From Stenopsyche tienmushanensis (Eukaryota > Arthropoda > Insecta > Trichoptera > Stenopsychidae): a stretch of 64,000 nt of DNA. Position 1 is the stretch's first letter. Each line of letters starts with the position of its first letter. Shown here one piece after another: positions 1 to 11,963 of the stretch. The DNA is taken from NCBI GenBank assembly GCA_008973525.1, contig WACJ01000041.1:1302001-1366000 (forward strand), given 5' to 3'. Position numbers and translations under genes: made by a program. The notes below the pieces were generated by a model. It did no database searches. It saw only the letters and a list, made by a program, of their open reading frames with translations, and had not been told where the DNA came from.

Positions 1-529
1 CTTAATATTATACTAAGAAAACTATTTTTATACAATCGTGATTACACCAATGTATTACTTTATATATCGATAAGAAGAAAAACAAGATTTTAAGATAACA
101 CATTGTAACATATTTTTACAAATATGATGCATATAAATGACTTATCGTTATTCCATTATAACCACTGATAATAGCACACTCATTTTTGATCACAAGAACC
201 ATTTTATTATATAAGATATTTATTGTTTAATAACTTTTATGGGACTTTTGCCAACCAATTTAACATTGTTTTTCATAGTGAATATGTTTTTTTTCAAATC
301 CACATCCTTTTATAGATTTGAACTCATAAGAATTAAGTCACTAGTTTGACTACTTAATCACGGATGTACCTACAAGTGATATTTGTAATGGAATTCTAAT
401 TTAACCCTATAGATACCGCGTGTACACAACTTTTTTTTTAAATATCACATTTTTACAGAAACTTTATTATTTGAGTATAAAAATGTTCCTAATACTATAT
501 TTAACCAAAATAGAATAAAGAAAATCATA
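1..529. other. AT-rich stretch, no gene seen
   Basis: Low-complexity AT-rich DNA with no open frame I can support. A TTAACCC motif near 401 resembles some piggyBac ends, but no partner end was found. Confidence 0.5.
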
Positions 530-1400
530 AATTTTTGCGCTGCAGAAATGAAACTTTTTAACTCACAGGAAAAGTTTAATTTATACATTGTATTTTTTAC
601 CATTTCTTAACAATTTTAATTATTTTTTTACCCTTTGCCTGGGTCGATACTTTCTACTTCTTTCCAAGTTGTTGGTACTTTTTTAGCCGTTTATTCGCTT
701 TCTTCCGTTCACTTAAGATTTGCACTCTGCCTGTACAGGTTTTTTAAAAATCCATTTCACTTTTCAACAATGGAAATTGTTAGCTAAAATAAGAAGCTGT
801 GTAATATATAAAAAGTGCTTACTAGTTGCTTGTATGCTAGTTGCCTCTAGTGTGTGTACACACTTGAGACGGCGCTGCGCATGCACATGTGTGTGTGACG
901 TTGAGGCGGGGGCGCTCTCGGGGGCAGAGTCCCCAGACGGTTCCCCAACCTCACGTGCTCTTCGCTAGATAACTATTTATTCCACACGAGAAATAAAAAG
1001 AAAGAGATCTGGCTGCAGGAAGGACAAACTCCCGCAGCCAAGGCTAACCGACGACTCCCGCCTCCTGTGCGTCACTACCCTAACAGGCAACGGTGCACGC
1101 GTAAGAAGCGATCGGTCGGTATGCAGGTGTAGTATCCGCAGGGCCACAAGAGATGGCGCTGTTAAAATAACACATTACACCTGAAGAGAGATGAAAGATG
1201 TCGCTGTTAACAGCGCTACTATGTGGCGATGGTAAACCGCCTACGCTACATATGTGTATATGGATGTATGGAGAAAGTAAAAACGATTTTTCTTCTTTTT
1301 TGCTGACCAACTGCCGCTGGGAGTTTAACTTATCTTCTCATTCAGTCCAAAATATGTATGATATTTTGTCTAAATTCTCTTAATAATCAGAGTTATTTAT
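530..1400. repeat. Dispersed repeat, copy 1 (LTR-like insert inside)
   Basis: Short blocks here recur in the same order at about 19,020-19,360: an AAAAGTTTAAT block (near 570 and 19,112), a TGTGTAATATATAA block (near 799 and 19,169), and a block reading GACCAA-TGCCG-GGAGTTT (near 1,304 and 19,293). In this copy the blocks are separated by the GC-rich LTR-like sequence at 965-1250. Short open frames inside (for example 720-968) match no protein I know. The element class is unknown. Confidence 0.4.
965..1250 (-). repeat. GC-rich LTR-like repeat, copy 1
   Basis: Read on the minus strand, this repeat starts with TGTAGCGTAGGCGG at 1250 and ends near an AATAAA signal followed by TAGTTATCTAG at about 965. 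Nearly the same sequence lies on the plus strand at 13448-13752, and a partial copy on the minus strand at about 14338-14490. A TG start and a poly(A) signal near the end fit a solo LTR, but I see no clear CA terminus, target duplication or adjacent coding region. A non-LTR retroposon is an alternative. Confidence 0.5.
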
Positions 1401-1448
1401 TTGCCTATTATTGTAATTGACGTCGAGTCAAAGTTATTGTATGTGAAT

Positions 1449-1483
1449 TTAACGCTTAACTGGTATCGTGGGTCAAAATTGAC
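1449..1483 (+). other. Possible piggyBac-like terminus
   Basis: A TTAA tetranucleotide (1449-1452) is followed within 20 bp by the near-palindrome GGGTCAAAATTGACCC. TTAA plus a subterminal palindrome of this type is known from some piggyBac-like elements. No matching second end was found nearby. Confidence 0.2.
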
Positions 1484-3595
1484 CCAAAAAATAATAATCA
1501 TGATTTTATTTGTGCCCATGATAAATATATGAGCAAAAAAGGTGGAGTTGATTCTTTGGACCGAAAATTTCTCGATAGCAAGAACTCAAAGATTGTCATG
1601 TGTATTTTTTTCAGCAATATTGAATATTTGATTATCTAATGGATTTGTACTTTGGAAAACTTCGAACTTTGAAAACACGACTGATTTAAAAAAAACAGAG
1701 GTAATTAAGTACTTGTATGCTAGCACGACTTTCCTAAATGTTTTTTTTTGTCTAGCAATAATTTAGAGCAGCGAGTGACCAAAAGTAATCAGTGACCTGC
1801 GCGGATCATAGCTTGGATCGCTGTAATCACCGAAGTACTTAATCGATTTATTGAATTAGAACATGAAAACTAATACAAACATATTGAATATTTTATCCTC
1901 CTCACGTAATAATTTGGATTCGTTAATAAATACGATATCCCACGCTTTTATTCACGTGTGTTACTATTGTATGAATCACGACTAGGAATAGAATGAATCT
2001 ATATTTAAAATATCTGGAGAGCCAAATTAACATTTACGACTACGTCTGCCGTGTGCCAATAAAGAGGTAGGAGGACTAAATTTTGAAGGTTAATCATATA
2101 TAAATTTAGCACATGTGGTTGTTTTATATCATGAAGGTTAACCAAATTCATATTGATAGTATTAAAATTTTGTTATTCGAACAGAATTTAATTTTTTATG
2201 TCTTGTAATCATGGGAATGTCTGTGAAAAATATATTCAAAGCATAATATTTAAGAGCATTATGCCAGGTTATTTGATATATATTAGTTCTAAAATCGATA
2301 AGGTCTCTTAAAAATTGAGATTTTGATATTATTTCATCGTAAGTGACTATTGTTAGAATTTTCCAAGTATTTAATAAATTATGAATTTAAGTAGATGAAT
2401 CAATTTGAAGCAGAATTTTCTCTTTCCATTATTGTATTTATATAATAAGGGTATTTTACGACGAGAAATTCTCCTCCGTCCGACAGTAATACCATAAAAT
2501 TAATGTATAAGGTCCTTTTCAAAGGTGTCCCTTTCTCATATAATCCTTTCTTATGGCCCAAATAAATACCCTTACATATTCATCACATCATTATCTTCAC
2601 TAAGCATCAGAAAAGATAAGAGAACATATTTTGTATAGGAAGTTCAAGAAAGGATATGAGCCTACATTCAGAGATACTGTTGTTAACAAAGACGGTGCGT
2701 ATTCCGAAATCTCTACGCTTATGAAAGCCCCCAGTTCGGAGCGAATTTATAATACAATACACAAGTAAGGAGGATTTGCGCAAAAATTATATAAGGATCA
2801 TTCATTTAATGAATCAAATATCATAGTATTAAACTAAATTATATATAAATCTCTTTTGTGCGGGGAAATAAATCATTTGCTCGTATGTATAGATGGGAGT
2901 GAACCGATTATCCAGTTTTATGGAGAAAAACCTGAGCAATTGTTCTTTTGTAATGTACTTTGGTGCGGTCGAGCGAAATACATTATTTTCCCCCACGATT
3001 GGCTGGAAGCAAAAAAAATATTCGACTGGAGGGCTCAAGAAATTGCAAAACCCAATGCGCTGTATTCACTTAGACGAAGGACAAAAAGTAAAAATGGATT
3101 ATGATGCTGTGTTTTCTATTAAAAGCGATTCGATTGAAAGGCTTTTAACGGGCTTCTATTGAATGGAAATGGGACTAGAAATCCTGGATTGAATACTGAT
3201 ATTTGCTTTTTTGTAAACCACCCTAATATGCTATCTAGAAGGATATAATAAATTGCTTGAGGGTCGCAAGCTAGAGGTGATTGAGGGACACTGAATAAAA
3301 AAAAAACGTAGTGATATATGCGTATATTCGTATTTCGTTTCAGCATTTTTCGATCTAAGCTATGTTATATGCATGGTTAAGCAAATTGAATTTAAATTTG
3401 AGCAATCAGAAAAAAAATCTTTATATAGATAAACTCTTATGTTAAAATTTAGAGTTAAACATTTTATAATATAGAGTGAAAAAACGATCCCATATAATAG
3501 AAAAAAATGTTAAAAGTAGAAAAAATCCTACGAACTAATTGAATATTGTATGCAGATAAAATTACACGAGGGCTTAAGTTAGGATTTATTATGTA
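1484..3595. other. No recognised gene; short unassigned frames
   Basis: AT-rich DNA. Two overlapping plus-strand frames of 82 and 89 codons at 2856-3104 and 2893-3162 match nothing I recognise and are probably chance. A small inverted repeat lies at 2446-2574. I see no transposase motif before the mariner at 3596. Confidence 0.4.
2446..2574. repeat. Small inverted repeat, MITE-like
   Basis: An 11-bp perfect inverted repeat, TAAGGGTATTT (2446-2456) and AAATACCCTTA (2564-2574), encloses 107 bp of non-coding DNA. This could be a miniature transposon remnant, but in AT-rich DNA an 11-bp match is weak evidence. Confidence 0.25.
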
Positions 3596-4856
3596 AAGCG
3601 GAAAGTAATGTCATTTTTTTGTTACTTGGAGAAAAAATTTTTTTTAAGAAAAGCTATACAAAATTATTCAATCAAATGAGTACCATTGTTATTTATAATT
3701 GTCCTCCATAGATTAAGTAGATTTTTAATACCACTTTCGTGAAATTCGGCCGGTTTTCCACTTAAGTAAGAATCCAAATGATTTTTCACTTGTTCCACAG
3801 AAGTGAATTTTTTTTATCACAAAGCGAATGTTCTAATGACTTGAAAAGATGATAGTCTGAAGGCGCAATGTCAGGAGAATATGGTGGATTTTGCAGCACT
3901 TCCAAATCCAGCTCCCTTATTTTGTTCTGCGTAATCCTTGCTGCGTGTGATCTTCCATTATCATGCTGTAATATTCTTCTTTCGGTTTTAACTAACACTG
4001 ATTCCTTTTTGAGCATTTCCCCTTTTTAACCTATATAACTGTGCACAGTATAATCTCTGCTGTGACAGTTTGGCTAGGTTTTAATAATTCGTAGTGAATT
4101 ACGCTAAAAAAATCCCACCAAACACAAAGGTGGACCTTTTTCAAGGATAGTGACGGTCGAGGGATAGAAACAGGTACTTGATTTGAAGAAAGCCACTGTT
4201 TTTCATTCTCAGGCTGTTGTTGAGGACCTACTTCTAATCTCAAGTAACGATTCTTCTTAAAAATGGATAGGTTTTATATCTGGACAATAGTGATGAACAA
4301 ATGGTTTTCTGTTGTTCCAAGGCCGTTGATGACAATTAGTGCGGTACCCAAATTTCCTGTTTATGTTTTTTTCCGAGTCTTTTCAAATGGTCTTTTATTG
4401 TCGACCAGAGACAACCGATGTCTAGCAATAATTCCTTTATTGTTTTTCGAGGATCAGATTCTACCAGAGAATTTAATGCGTCATCATCGATTATTGGAGG
4501 TCGTTCTGATTTTGGTTTATTTTTCAAATCTCTGTCGCCACTTTAGAATATTTTGAACCATCTATGGCATTTTCGAATATTCAATATGTTACCATGTGTA
4601 TCACAGATGCTCTGGGTAGCTTATTTTGCTTTTAATCCTTTTTCGAATAAAACCAGTAAACAAGATCGCAAATGGGTCTCATCAATTTCTGGCTTGGACA
4701 TTTTCACTATGGCTAAAAAAATATAAAAATATTTGAAAAAGTAAGAAAAACAACAGAGCTTCAAAATGACACCAACCTTGACGTATTCACTCGACAGCAA
4801 TCCGAGACAAACTGACGGCAAAGACGCAACCAAAAAAATGACATTTCTTTCCGCTT
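3596..4856 (-). mobile_element. mariner transposon with both TIRs, defective
   Basis: A 1,261-bp Tc1/mariner element. The left end begins AAGCGGAAAGTAATGTC at 3596. The right end, read on the minus strand from 4856, begins AAGCGGAAAGAAATGTC. Both sides carry the TA target duplication (3594-3595 and 4857-4858). Length and the inverted repeat of about 25 bp fit full-size mariners. The transposase runs on the minus strand and is broken. A second copy lacking one end lies at 52482-53391. Both borders are visible, so the assignment is firm. Confidence 0.93.
3786..4833 (-). pseudogene. mariner transposase pseudogene (DD34D)
   Basis: Four minus-strand frame fragments together cover a mariner transposase, which normally cuts and pastes the element at TA sites. 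The N-terminal piece lies at 4621-4700 (KPEIDETHLRSCLLVLFEKG). A helix-turn-helix segment lies at 4336-4527 (KNKPKS...IDDDALNSLV; ends WVPH). The catalytic core follows, with CVWWDFFSVIHYELL near 4080, QHDNGRSHAA near 3960 and SPDIAPSDYHLF near 3870. The second and third catalytic aspartates are present with exactly 34 residues between them. Around the first aspartate (about 4227-4247) the reading is T-stop-D-stop-K-stop-V, where active copies have a DEKW-type motif. Frameshifts and these stops make it inactive. Confidence 0.9.
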
Positions 4857-4858
4857 TA

Positions 4859-5820
4859 TCTAATATAAAAAATAGTGCTTAACATGCTGTATTTAAGAAT
4901 AAATAACAAATTAATTACATTTTGAGCATCTGGACAGTAAGAGGTTATTATGACGAATAAAATATTATTGTAGGATAAAAAACTACAAAGTGGTTCATTA
5001 TTATTTGTATGAATCGTCTAATATCATAAGAAAATTGTGAAAACGTATGCACGTAATTCTTGTTCTTATATCTAATGTCTGATCCCATTATTCGCGGTGT
5101 GTTGGTAGAATGTAACACCCTAGGATAAGAGTTAATCTTCCTGGGATTACTTAGAGATTGGCTTATTTAGTTTGCTTAAATCTTGTATGTTTAAATATAT
5201 ATATATATGTTGACAAACATTAGCAATGCTTTGCAGAAATCGATCATATGTATTTGTATCACCTACGACTGTATGTATGCCAACGCCCGCAGCAACAAGC
5301 AGCTGGTGCAATACGCAAACATATCTTATGTTATAAACTGATAATATATTTAGAATTGATGTATTTCAAAGCAATTTGATAAAAATTAAATAATATTATT
5401 GCTATAACATTAATTTCATCAATATATGCAAAATATACATGGTTAAAAATTTGAATCCTTCTATTGAGTTCGTATGAGTTACATATTATATAAAGCATTC
5501 CGATTTCTTTTTCCCTATTGTTTGAAAATACATTTTTATTGTAGTCATCGATACCCAAGGAAGAGCTAACTTGGTCACAAAAAGGATATGTGAGATAAGG
5601 CTGGAACTTCTGTCAGTGCGGGTCCATTGTTTAGAAAATAGTTCAAATGTTAATTTCTTTGTGCTCGTATTGGATGTTGGCGCAAATTATTTTAGTATGG
5701 GAATAAATTGAAGTTCATTTTCAAGTTGAAATACAATGAAATAGTTTTTAAAGTATCTTTGAATTAATCCGTAAATTTGTTCAAATTTTTAAGTTTAAAT
5801 TAATCAATTCATAGGCAGAA
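4859..5820. other. AT-rich stretch, no gene seen
   Basis: Contains a short (TA)n run near 5198 and no open frame I can support. The 75-codon minus-strand frame at 5331-5558 looks like chance AT-rich sequence. Confidence 0.5.
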
Positions 5821-6133
5821 TCTAATATATAAAAATTAATCTCTGTTTGTTGGTATGTAATGCGCTGCCATACCGTTCATCCGATTGCAATAATCTTTAT
5901 CAATTTACTCTTTAAACTTGCGAAAATAACATAAGCATAGTAAAAATATTGTATAGATGCACCATGTTGGCGCATATTGGTCTGGTGAAATAAAGTTTGA
6001 GCTGCGGGGAGAAAAAGGATGCGCGCGCAATACGGTAGTTAAATCCCAGCTCTTCGACTCGCGCTACACATGACCTGAAGTAATAAATTATTAAGCGCTG
6101 ATGGCATTGCAATGTATGCCGGATATTCGCTAG
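5821..6133 (+). mobile_element. Non-autonomous Helitron, 313 bp
   Basis: The 5' end begins TCTAATATATAAAAATTAAT right after an A (5820). The 3' end has a hairpin with stem GGCAT/ATGCC (about 6103-6120) followed about 9 bp later by CTAG (6130-6133) and then a T. TC start, 3' hairpin, CTRR end and A|T insertion without target duplication are the Helitron hallmarks. Both ends closely match those of the larger Helitron at 59337-62287, so this is probably its deletion derivative. It codes for nothing recognisable. Confidence 0.82.
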
Positions 6134-6289
6134 TATAAAATAAAATAAATGACACATTCAAACATATTGCTTACTCATAATATTATACTAAAATATTTTA
6201 ACAATGGAAGTTAATTTTTGAATTTCATGTATTGTATGTAGAAAAAAATAGTTATTTTTAAATTAAAAGTTTGTTCGAGGCCCAAAAAA

Positions 6290-6835
6290 TATATTGCATC
6301 GATAGAAACTCTACAAAAGAACCCCCATATTTGCTAGCCCGTGGTCTCGAGCCTCCTTCAATCTCCTGTCCAGAGTAATTTTCAAATATTTCACTTGGGA
6401 TTTCCACTCGATGTAGCTGGACCCGATGACTGGTGGATCCGTTTGACGACGGTTGTGTTTAATGGAGAACAAAGTAGCTTCTGATTTGTCTTTACTCAGT
6501 TAAAGTTTCCAGTGATCATAGGATGTACAAGCTGCGTTCAACGACCGTAAGAAATGTCTAACTACTATATTGCCGCTTTGAGAACTGGCAAAGTAGGCCA
6601 TATTATTAGCTTAGTACTGAGTAGTTGACGTTTCTCAGCGTAATAAGACCGAAAAAGGTCTTTTTTGCAAAATATATTTGAAAAAATTGAGTGAAATCAT
6701 TTCATGGATAAGACCACGATGCCATACAGAGTTGAACGCTTTTTCGATGTCGAGAAGTACCATACTGGAATTTAATTTCGTGTTGCAGTTTATCAAAATA
6801 TGTTCAATTAGTCCGGTCAAATGAAGGGCCTAATA
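6290..6835 (-). pseudogene. Jockey-like reverse transcriptase fragment
   Basis: Minus-strand translation gives a run typical of the Jockey group of non-LTR retrotransposons. The segment SMVLLDIEKAFNSVWHRGL (from 6820 down) matches the RT block with the first catalytic aspartate. Further on comes NNMAYFASSQSG, where an active enzyme has a YADD-type box, so the catalytic pair is lost. Then WKL, KSEATLFSIKHNRR and VKYL follow, matching the region after the catalytic box. Stops and frameshifts interrupt it, and neither endonuclease, ORF1 nor 3' tail is visible. It is a dead internal fragment. Confidence 0.75.
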
Positions 6836-8078
6836 CTAAAAACGAACCAATCGTCATTATTAATATTTGAATTAAATTCATCCAGTTTATTTAGAATCCG
6901 TTTTTTAGTGCAGTAAGTAAATTAATGGATTATTCATAAGGTTACTGATATCTTTTCAGGGATTAAATAATGTTGGTTTTTGTCAAACAATATGATTTCT
7001 TTAAAAAGTGAAGATTTATGTTTATACTAATTTGATGATGGTTGTTGTATAATTAATAATATTTTTTTGTATACGAATCCAAATTAATATTTCCTTCGCA
7101 TTAAACATGATGTATCCCGCTTGTTGATGAAGCGTTTGCTTTATTTCATTTTTAGCCCCGTCTTCATCGAGTAAACATTGGGGGTAGTTATTTTTCACAT
7201 TCCCCAAATTATTTTAACCAGTCAGCGGCTTTTTTTGCTGTTGTCGATTGTTTGTTCGGCAAAGATATGCCGTGCCTAATAATTATGTCCAGTCATTACA
7301 CACTGAATCAATTCGACTGTGGGTCTTCGTTTGTTTGTACATCCCGACAAGAGTGAATTCTGGGATTGGGTTTCAGCCCGATGGACAATGGAAAAATTCA
7401 ACGGCTTTGACCACAACAATAGACCGTGTTGGTCCATTGTAGTGAATCTGAATAGCCATGAACTCTCGCAAATCCCATCGCGCTGATTAAGTAACTGCGT
7501 TACGGCTTTTAATTGCTTTAATCTCGCCATGGTGCGATTAATCATAAACGGGTCCATTTGAGAGTGTGTCCATTTGTATAGAAACGATATGCGTAAATCA
7601 TGTATAACTATTCAATTTTTTTCCAACAATAAACCCAATGCCGGGGCATTGTTCATTGTGGGAGGCAAACGCCTGCTAGGCGGGTTGTAAAAAGTTTGGG
7701 GGACCATAAACTCTTTTGGGCGCCCATAAAAAGGCTATTGGTGGAGCCTTAGATGACTATGTTTATAAAATAGTCTTAAAAGGATTGTGACCGGACTGAA
7801 AAAACTTTTAAAACATGTTTTAAATTTTCATCTCGACTCATAAGTAAGCACCGAGTAAATGCTATAAATTTTTAGAGTGCGTCAAAGTAATGGTATTCAA
7901 TACGAATTCGGCAATTTTATAGACTAAATTTGTTACTCGTATATATCAGTCGCCATTCACTATATAAGATTAGAGTAGTTCAATTCATAAATGTATTTTA
8001 AAATTTGATCCGATCATATATAAAGGTGTATATATATATATTAGAAGACTACATTAAAACATATATTAATTTAATTAT
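6836..8078. other. Unassigned DNA with unrecognised minus-strand frames
   Basis: The minus strand holds two frames of somewhat raised GC content: 93 codons at 7276-7557 (starting MDPFMINRTMARLKQLKAV) and 61 codons at 7022-7207 (starting MGNVKNNYPQCLLDEDG). They lie in one direction and could be pieces of one decayed gene or retroelement, but I recognise neither. The rest is AT-rich without features. Confidence 0.3.
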
Positions 8079-8215
8079 ATTAATCTTTCCCTTACCGTGC
8101 CAAAAAATACCCACGCGCTACTATGATATGTATTTGATACACCATATGAAATTTTGAAAAATTCTGAACCCTGTATGTATTATATTTCATATCGATATTC
8201 CCATTATTAGAGTTA
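8079..8215 (+). repeat. Fragment of the hAT-derived repeat
   Basis: A stretch of about 37 bp ending ATTCCCATTATTAGAGTT matches 28,361-28,397 almost base for base and matches 32,385-32,430 in inverted form. A TTATATTAATCTTTCC block at about 8,074 also recurs at 32,355. This is a remnant of the element represented at 27.9 and 32.2 kb. No coding part is visible. Confidence 0.45.
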
Positions 8216-8839
8216 ATGAGGATTTTTAAAAAAAGATATCATTCAATGTGTATGATAATTTTTTGTAAAAAATACAAAATATTTTTGTGAAAAATGCCAA
8301 AAAAAAAGGAAAAAAAAGAATAAACAGACAGACATACATTGATACTATTTTCATATTTTGGGGGTTAATACTACATTTGCTATGTTTCATATATTGCCAG
8401 GGTTGTCAAAATATATTTTTTTTGAACATTTTGAAAAAATACCCAAAATTTCACCTTTAAATCGTCTTAATTTTTTATCTGAAGTCATAATGTAATCATT
8501 ATTTTATGTAAACGGATTAAAAATAAATACTTCTTAGCTCCCAAAGTTACATAAATATGTGCAAACGAATGAAAAATGTCAAATTCTAAATTTTATAAAC
8601 AAAAAAAACTAAGAACTATTTTGAATTTAGTTTAGTTTTCGAAAGTTATTTAAATTATATCTTTTTGAACGATTTGCTAAATGTCATACAAATCATTCAA
8701 TAAGTTGTTAAACTTGAAGTGGTACCAGTTTGGAAGGCCAGGGTCAAGAAATACTTTTTATGTTTAAGAATTTTTTATTAAATTAATTTACGAAATTTGT
8801 TCAAATGGGTCACTTTTGTTTCGTATATATACATAATAC

Positions 8840-9483
8840 CATTTCCTTATTTCAAATGTAGTTGTCTGAAGTAGAATTTCCTCTTTCATTCTTGCAAAGG
8901 CGGCGCTTATCACACGATCTCCAGATCTGACACCACTGGATTTATTTGTCTGTGAACGTGCCCTATTTCGTGACTCGCATGGTCCCCTGATCTGACACCA
9001 TGGGTTTTTTTTTATCTGAGGACGTGCCCTATTCCGAGACTTGCTGGTTTTTTTAAAATATAGCTCGTGGCTACATAAAAAAATTATTATCTTGACAATA
9101 ATTATATTTTTGTTAAGGACAAGCCATGAGCGGAATCTCAGAATGAAAGACGATGGTGAAATGATTGTTTTAAAAATATTTACTCATTATGGCCCTGCCT
9201 ATTTTTATGAAACGTTTCCACATTCAGGAAATAAGAGTAAATCTGAACTGAACCGATTGATTTTTTTTTATAATCTAGATTTGAAGCCAAACCTTCGATT
9301 GGGTGATCAATTATAATTGATATAAATTTGTTCTGCAGATTTGGGTTCGTATTTTTATAACAATTCTTATCATGGAAAAGTACAATCATTTTTATTATAA
9401 TATTGTTTTAATAAAAACGCCCTGCATTTTGGGCTTTGACTTCCATGAATATATTTTACAATTTAGGTATGCTTTTATAGTTG
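8840..9483 (+). repeat. Repeat element with 65-bp units, left copy
   Basis: The sequence from 8840 to 9483 is matched by the reverse complement of about 18501-18965, with shared borders near TTTTATAGTTG on one side and GAAATAAG on the other. It contains about two 65-bp tandem units (CTGACACCA at 8927 and 8992). This copy has roughly 165-190 bp between 9,081 and 9,277 that the other copy lacks. Frames of 91 and 69 codons in the insert match nothing I know. Non-autonomous transposon is the best guess; the superfamily is unknown. Confidence 0.6.
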
Positions 9484-11369
9484 CCGCAGATCAAATTTAT
9501 ACAAGGGTTGTATTTCGTAGAAAAATAATATTTATCTAAGTGAAAAATATAAATTTACATTTGAAAGACACAAGATAAACTGAAAAAATAATAGATTTAT
9601 TATTTTAAAATATCTGACGTTTCCATATATTCACCCATAATATTTTAGTGTACTAGTATGAATATATGAGATGTCTTCTTTTTGACATATAAATTAGCCT
9701 AGTTGAAAAAATATATGAATGGGGATGTACATTTGATTTATTTACACTACGCATTGAAATATTATTATTGGGCCGAATGAGGAAATATGCTCACAGAGTT
9801 GAGACAATTAGGTTTGAGTATAAATTTTCCACAATGTTTCTCTTATACGTTATCGTTTCGACGTTATAGATGAATTAATAAGCCATTGTGTGGAATTATG
9901 TGAGAGGTACATTAATTAACCTTTGTCTAGTGCGTGTTTATACGAAGATGTCTGTATGATGTTTGAGCACAGAACCTTTTGGATCGTATATCTAATATGC
10001 CATTTAATTTTAGAGCCAGAAGGTTACCTTTGAGACAATGAATCTTGGCCACAAACCACTATTAGGACGTAGCGTAAGCCAACCTAACTTGTAAGAAGTA
10101 GGGTCTTTAAAAGGCCTCGATCTCGGGTTTCAGCGCAAAGGACTCGGTTCCTAGGGCGTCTTTGTGGACCGATTTATTCAATACGTTATTTAAATGATTT
10201 AGCATGGAATCCCAATCAATGGTCTGGAAAAAGCTTCGTATATACCGGGTTCTATAAGTAAAAGTCCTTTATTATATAAATTCAATGGATATTTTCAGCA
10301 GAAAATTATTCAATTTAACTGAAAGAATATATTAAAAAAACTATATAGTAATTTATAGGATCAATTATATTATCAGTATGTACTATATATTTAAAACATC
10401 GTAGCTTTATTAAGTCTTCAGAATTTGAGTTTTGAGATGGATGCTTTACGATTTATAATATAACTCTTCGAAATGCGTTTTTCTGAGCTGAGAATATTCA
10501 TAAAAATTGCTATTTTCAAGTATCATAGATATCTTTATTTTCAAAATTGTTTCCCAATAAATCAAAAATGTTTCAAAAATAGTCACTCGATACTCTAAAT
10601 TAAGTTAAAAACTATATTTAACTTTAAAATTAACATATATATTATGTAATAAAATCATAATACACATAGTTATCGAGCGTTCTTACAGAAAAATGAACGA
10701 TATAAAGACTACGCGATTAGAACATATGTACATTGATATTTTTCCTATGGTCGATGTGAAATTATTTCAAATGGGTTCATATGTGTGATTATTTTTAACT
10801 TATCAAGCAAATAATTGTTTTTAAATTTAAACAAAAAAATATTTATTACAATGATTGAATCGAAATAATAAATTATATATTAAATTCAAAAAAGTTGTCG
10901 AGTTTCGACAATGCTGTGCGAATTTATTTCATAAAAGTTTGCTGTATTGGAAGCCGGCTGTTTGATTTCTGTCAAAGGCTGAAAAACTTTTATCATTATC
11001 GAAAATTGACAAACAAATATTATCTATTAAATTAAGATGAAATAATATGATTAATACGATTTATGAAAGATTAATCGTCTTGAATTAATTTGATGGTAAA
11101 TCAATCATACAATTTTATTCACGGAAAAGTTATAAAATTTATGGAAAATTAATATTTTTAGCCTTTTAGCATTGAGTTTTATAAATTGTTAAATATTTTA
11201 TATTTCAATCGTTCCTATGGAATACACAAATAGACAAACAGAAAGACACACATCTATATAAAAATATTAGATTTAATGAATATATTATTGTATGGTTATA
11301 TGGATATATTAGGTTGATGCATATATAACGACGTATTTTAAAGGAAAAAAATTGACATTAACAATTATA
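9484..11369. other. AT-rich stretch, no gene seen
   Basis: No transposase motif, open frame or repeat border that I can support. Base composition is slightly more even around 10,060-10,180 without any recognisable content. Confidence 0.5.
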
Positions 11370-11371
11370 TA

Positions 11372-11961
11372 CATTTGTGTCTATTTTTATGCGATAGATA
11401 CGTTCAACGGGGAGTCGCATATAAAAAATCCGCATAAAAAGACTTAAACTAAATAGAAAACCGAGAGATTGGTTCCGTTATTTTTAAAAACCGCATAACT
11501 TCAAATCAATGCGATGAAATGTAGCAAAAATCGCACAAAAAAAACTTACGAAGATTAACTAATATTTTTTTTACGCAGTTCGTGATATTATTGATCTGTA
11601 ACACATTTGTACCAAACTGATTTCCAACAAGAATTTAAAATGTATGGAGTAATCTGAGATATTGCACTTAAAACATTATTTAAACAGTTCAAAATTAAAA
11701 ACTTTTTGCAAACTTCAGGCACAGTTAATGACTCATTCTCTAGTTTCTTAATAATACTTTTTAAAAGTGGACATGATGCCCTGATCTAGTGGCTGAATTA
11801 AATATGTCGCGTTGGGTGGAAGAAACACTATTTTTACATTTGGATGCTCTAAATGTGGATGAATTTTATATTTTTTTTATGCGCTTTGAGTTTTGTGCTC
11901 TATGCAAAAATGAGGGATAGGTTCCATTATTTTTAAAAACGCATAAAAATAAACCCAAGTG
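11372..11961 (-). mobile_element. pogo/Tigger-like transposon, internally deleted
   Basis: A 590-bp element with imperfect inverted termini. The left end reads CATTTGTGTCTATTTTTATGCG. The right end, on the minus strand, reads CACTTGGGTTTATTTTTATG. TA dinucleotides flank both sides (11370-11371 and 11962-11963), as expected for Tc1/mariner/pogo elements. The interior keeps the 3' part of a pogo/Tigger-type transposase on the minus strand. A second element with related termini but a different interior lies at 40692-41564. Confidence 0.7.
11583..11866 (-). pseudogene. pogo/Tigger (jerky-type) transposase fragment
   Basis: Minus-strand translation gives VKIVFLPPNATYLIQPLDQG, the hallmark block near the end of the DDE domain in Tigger/jerky transposases (consensus FLPPNTTSLLQPLDQG). 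After one frameshift in an A-run the frame continues SIIKKLENESLTVPEV to the terminal VWYKCVTDQ and a stop. Only this C-terminal part of about 90 residues remains; the DNA-binding domain and the first catalytic residues are missing, so it is non-functional. Confidence 0.72.
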
Positions 11962-11963
11962 TA

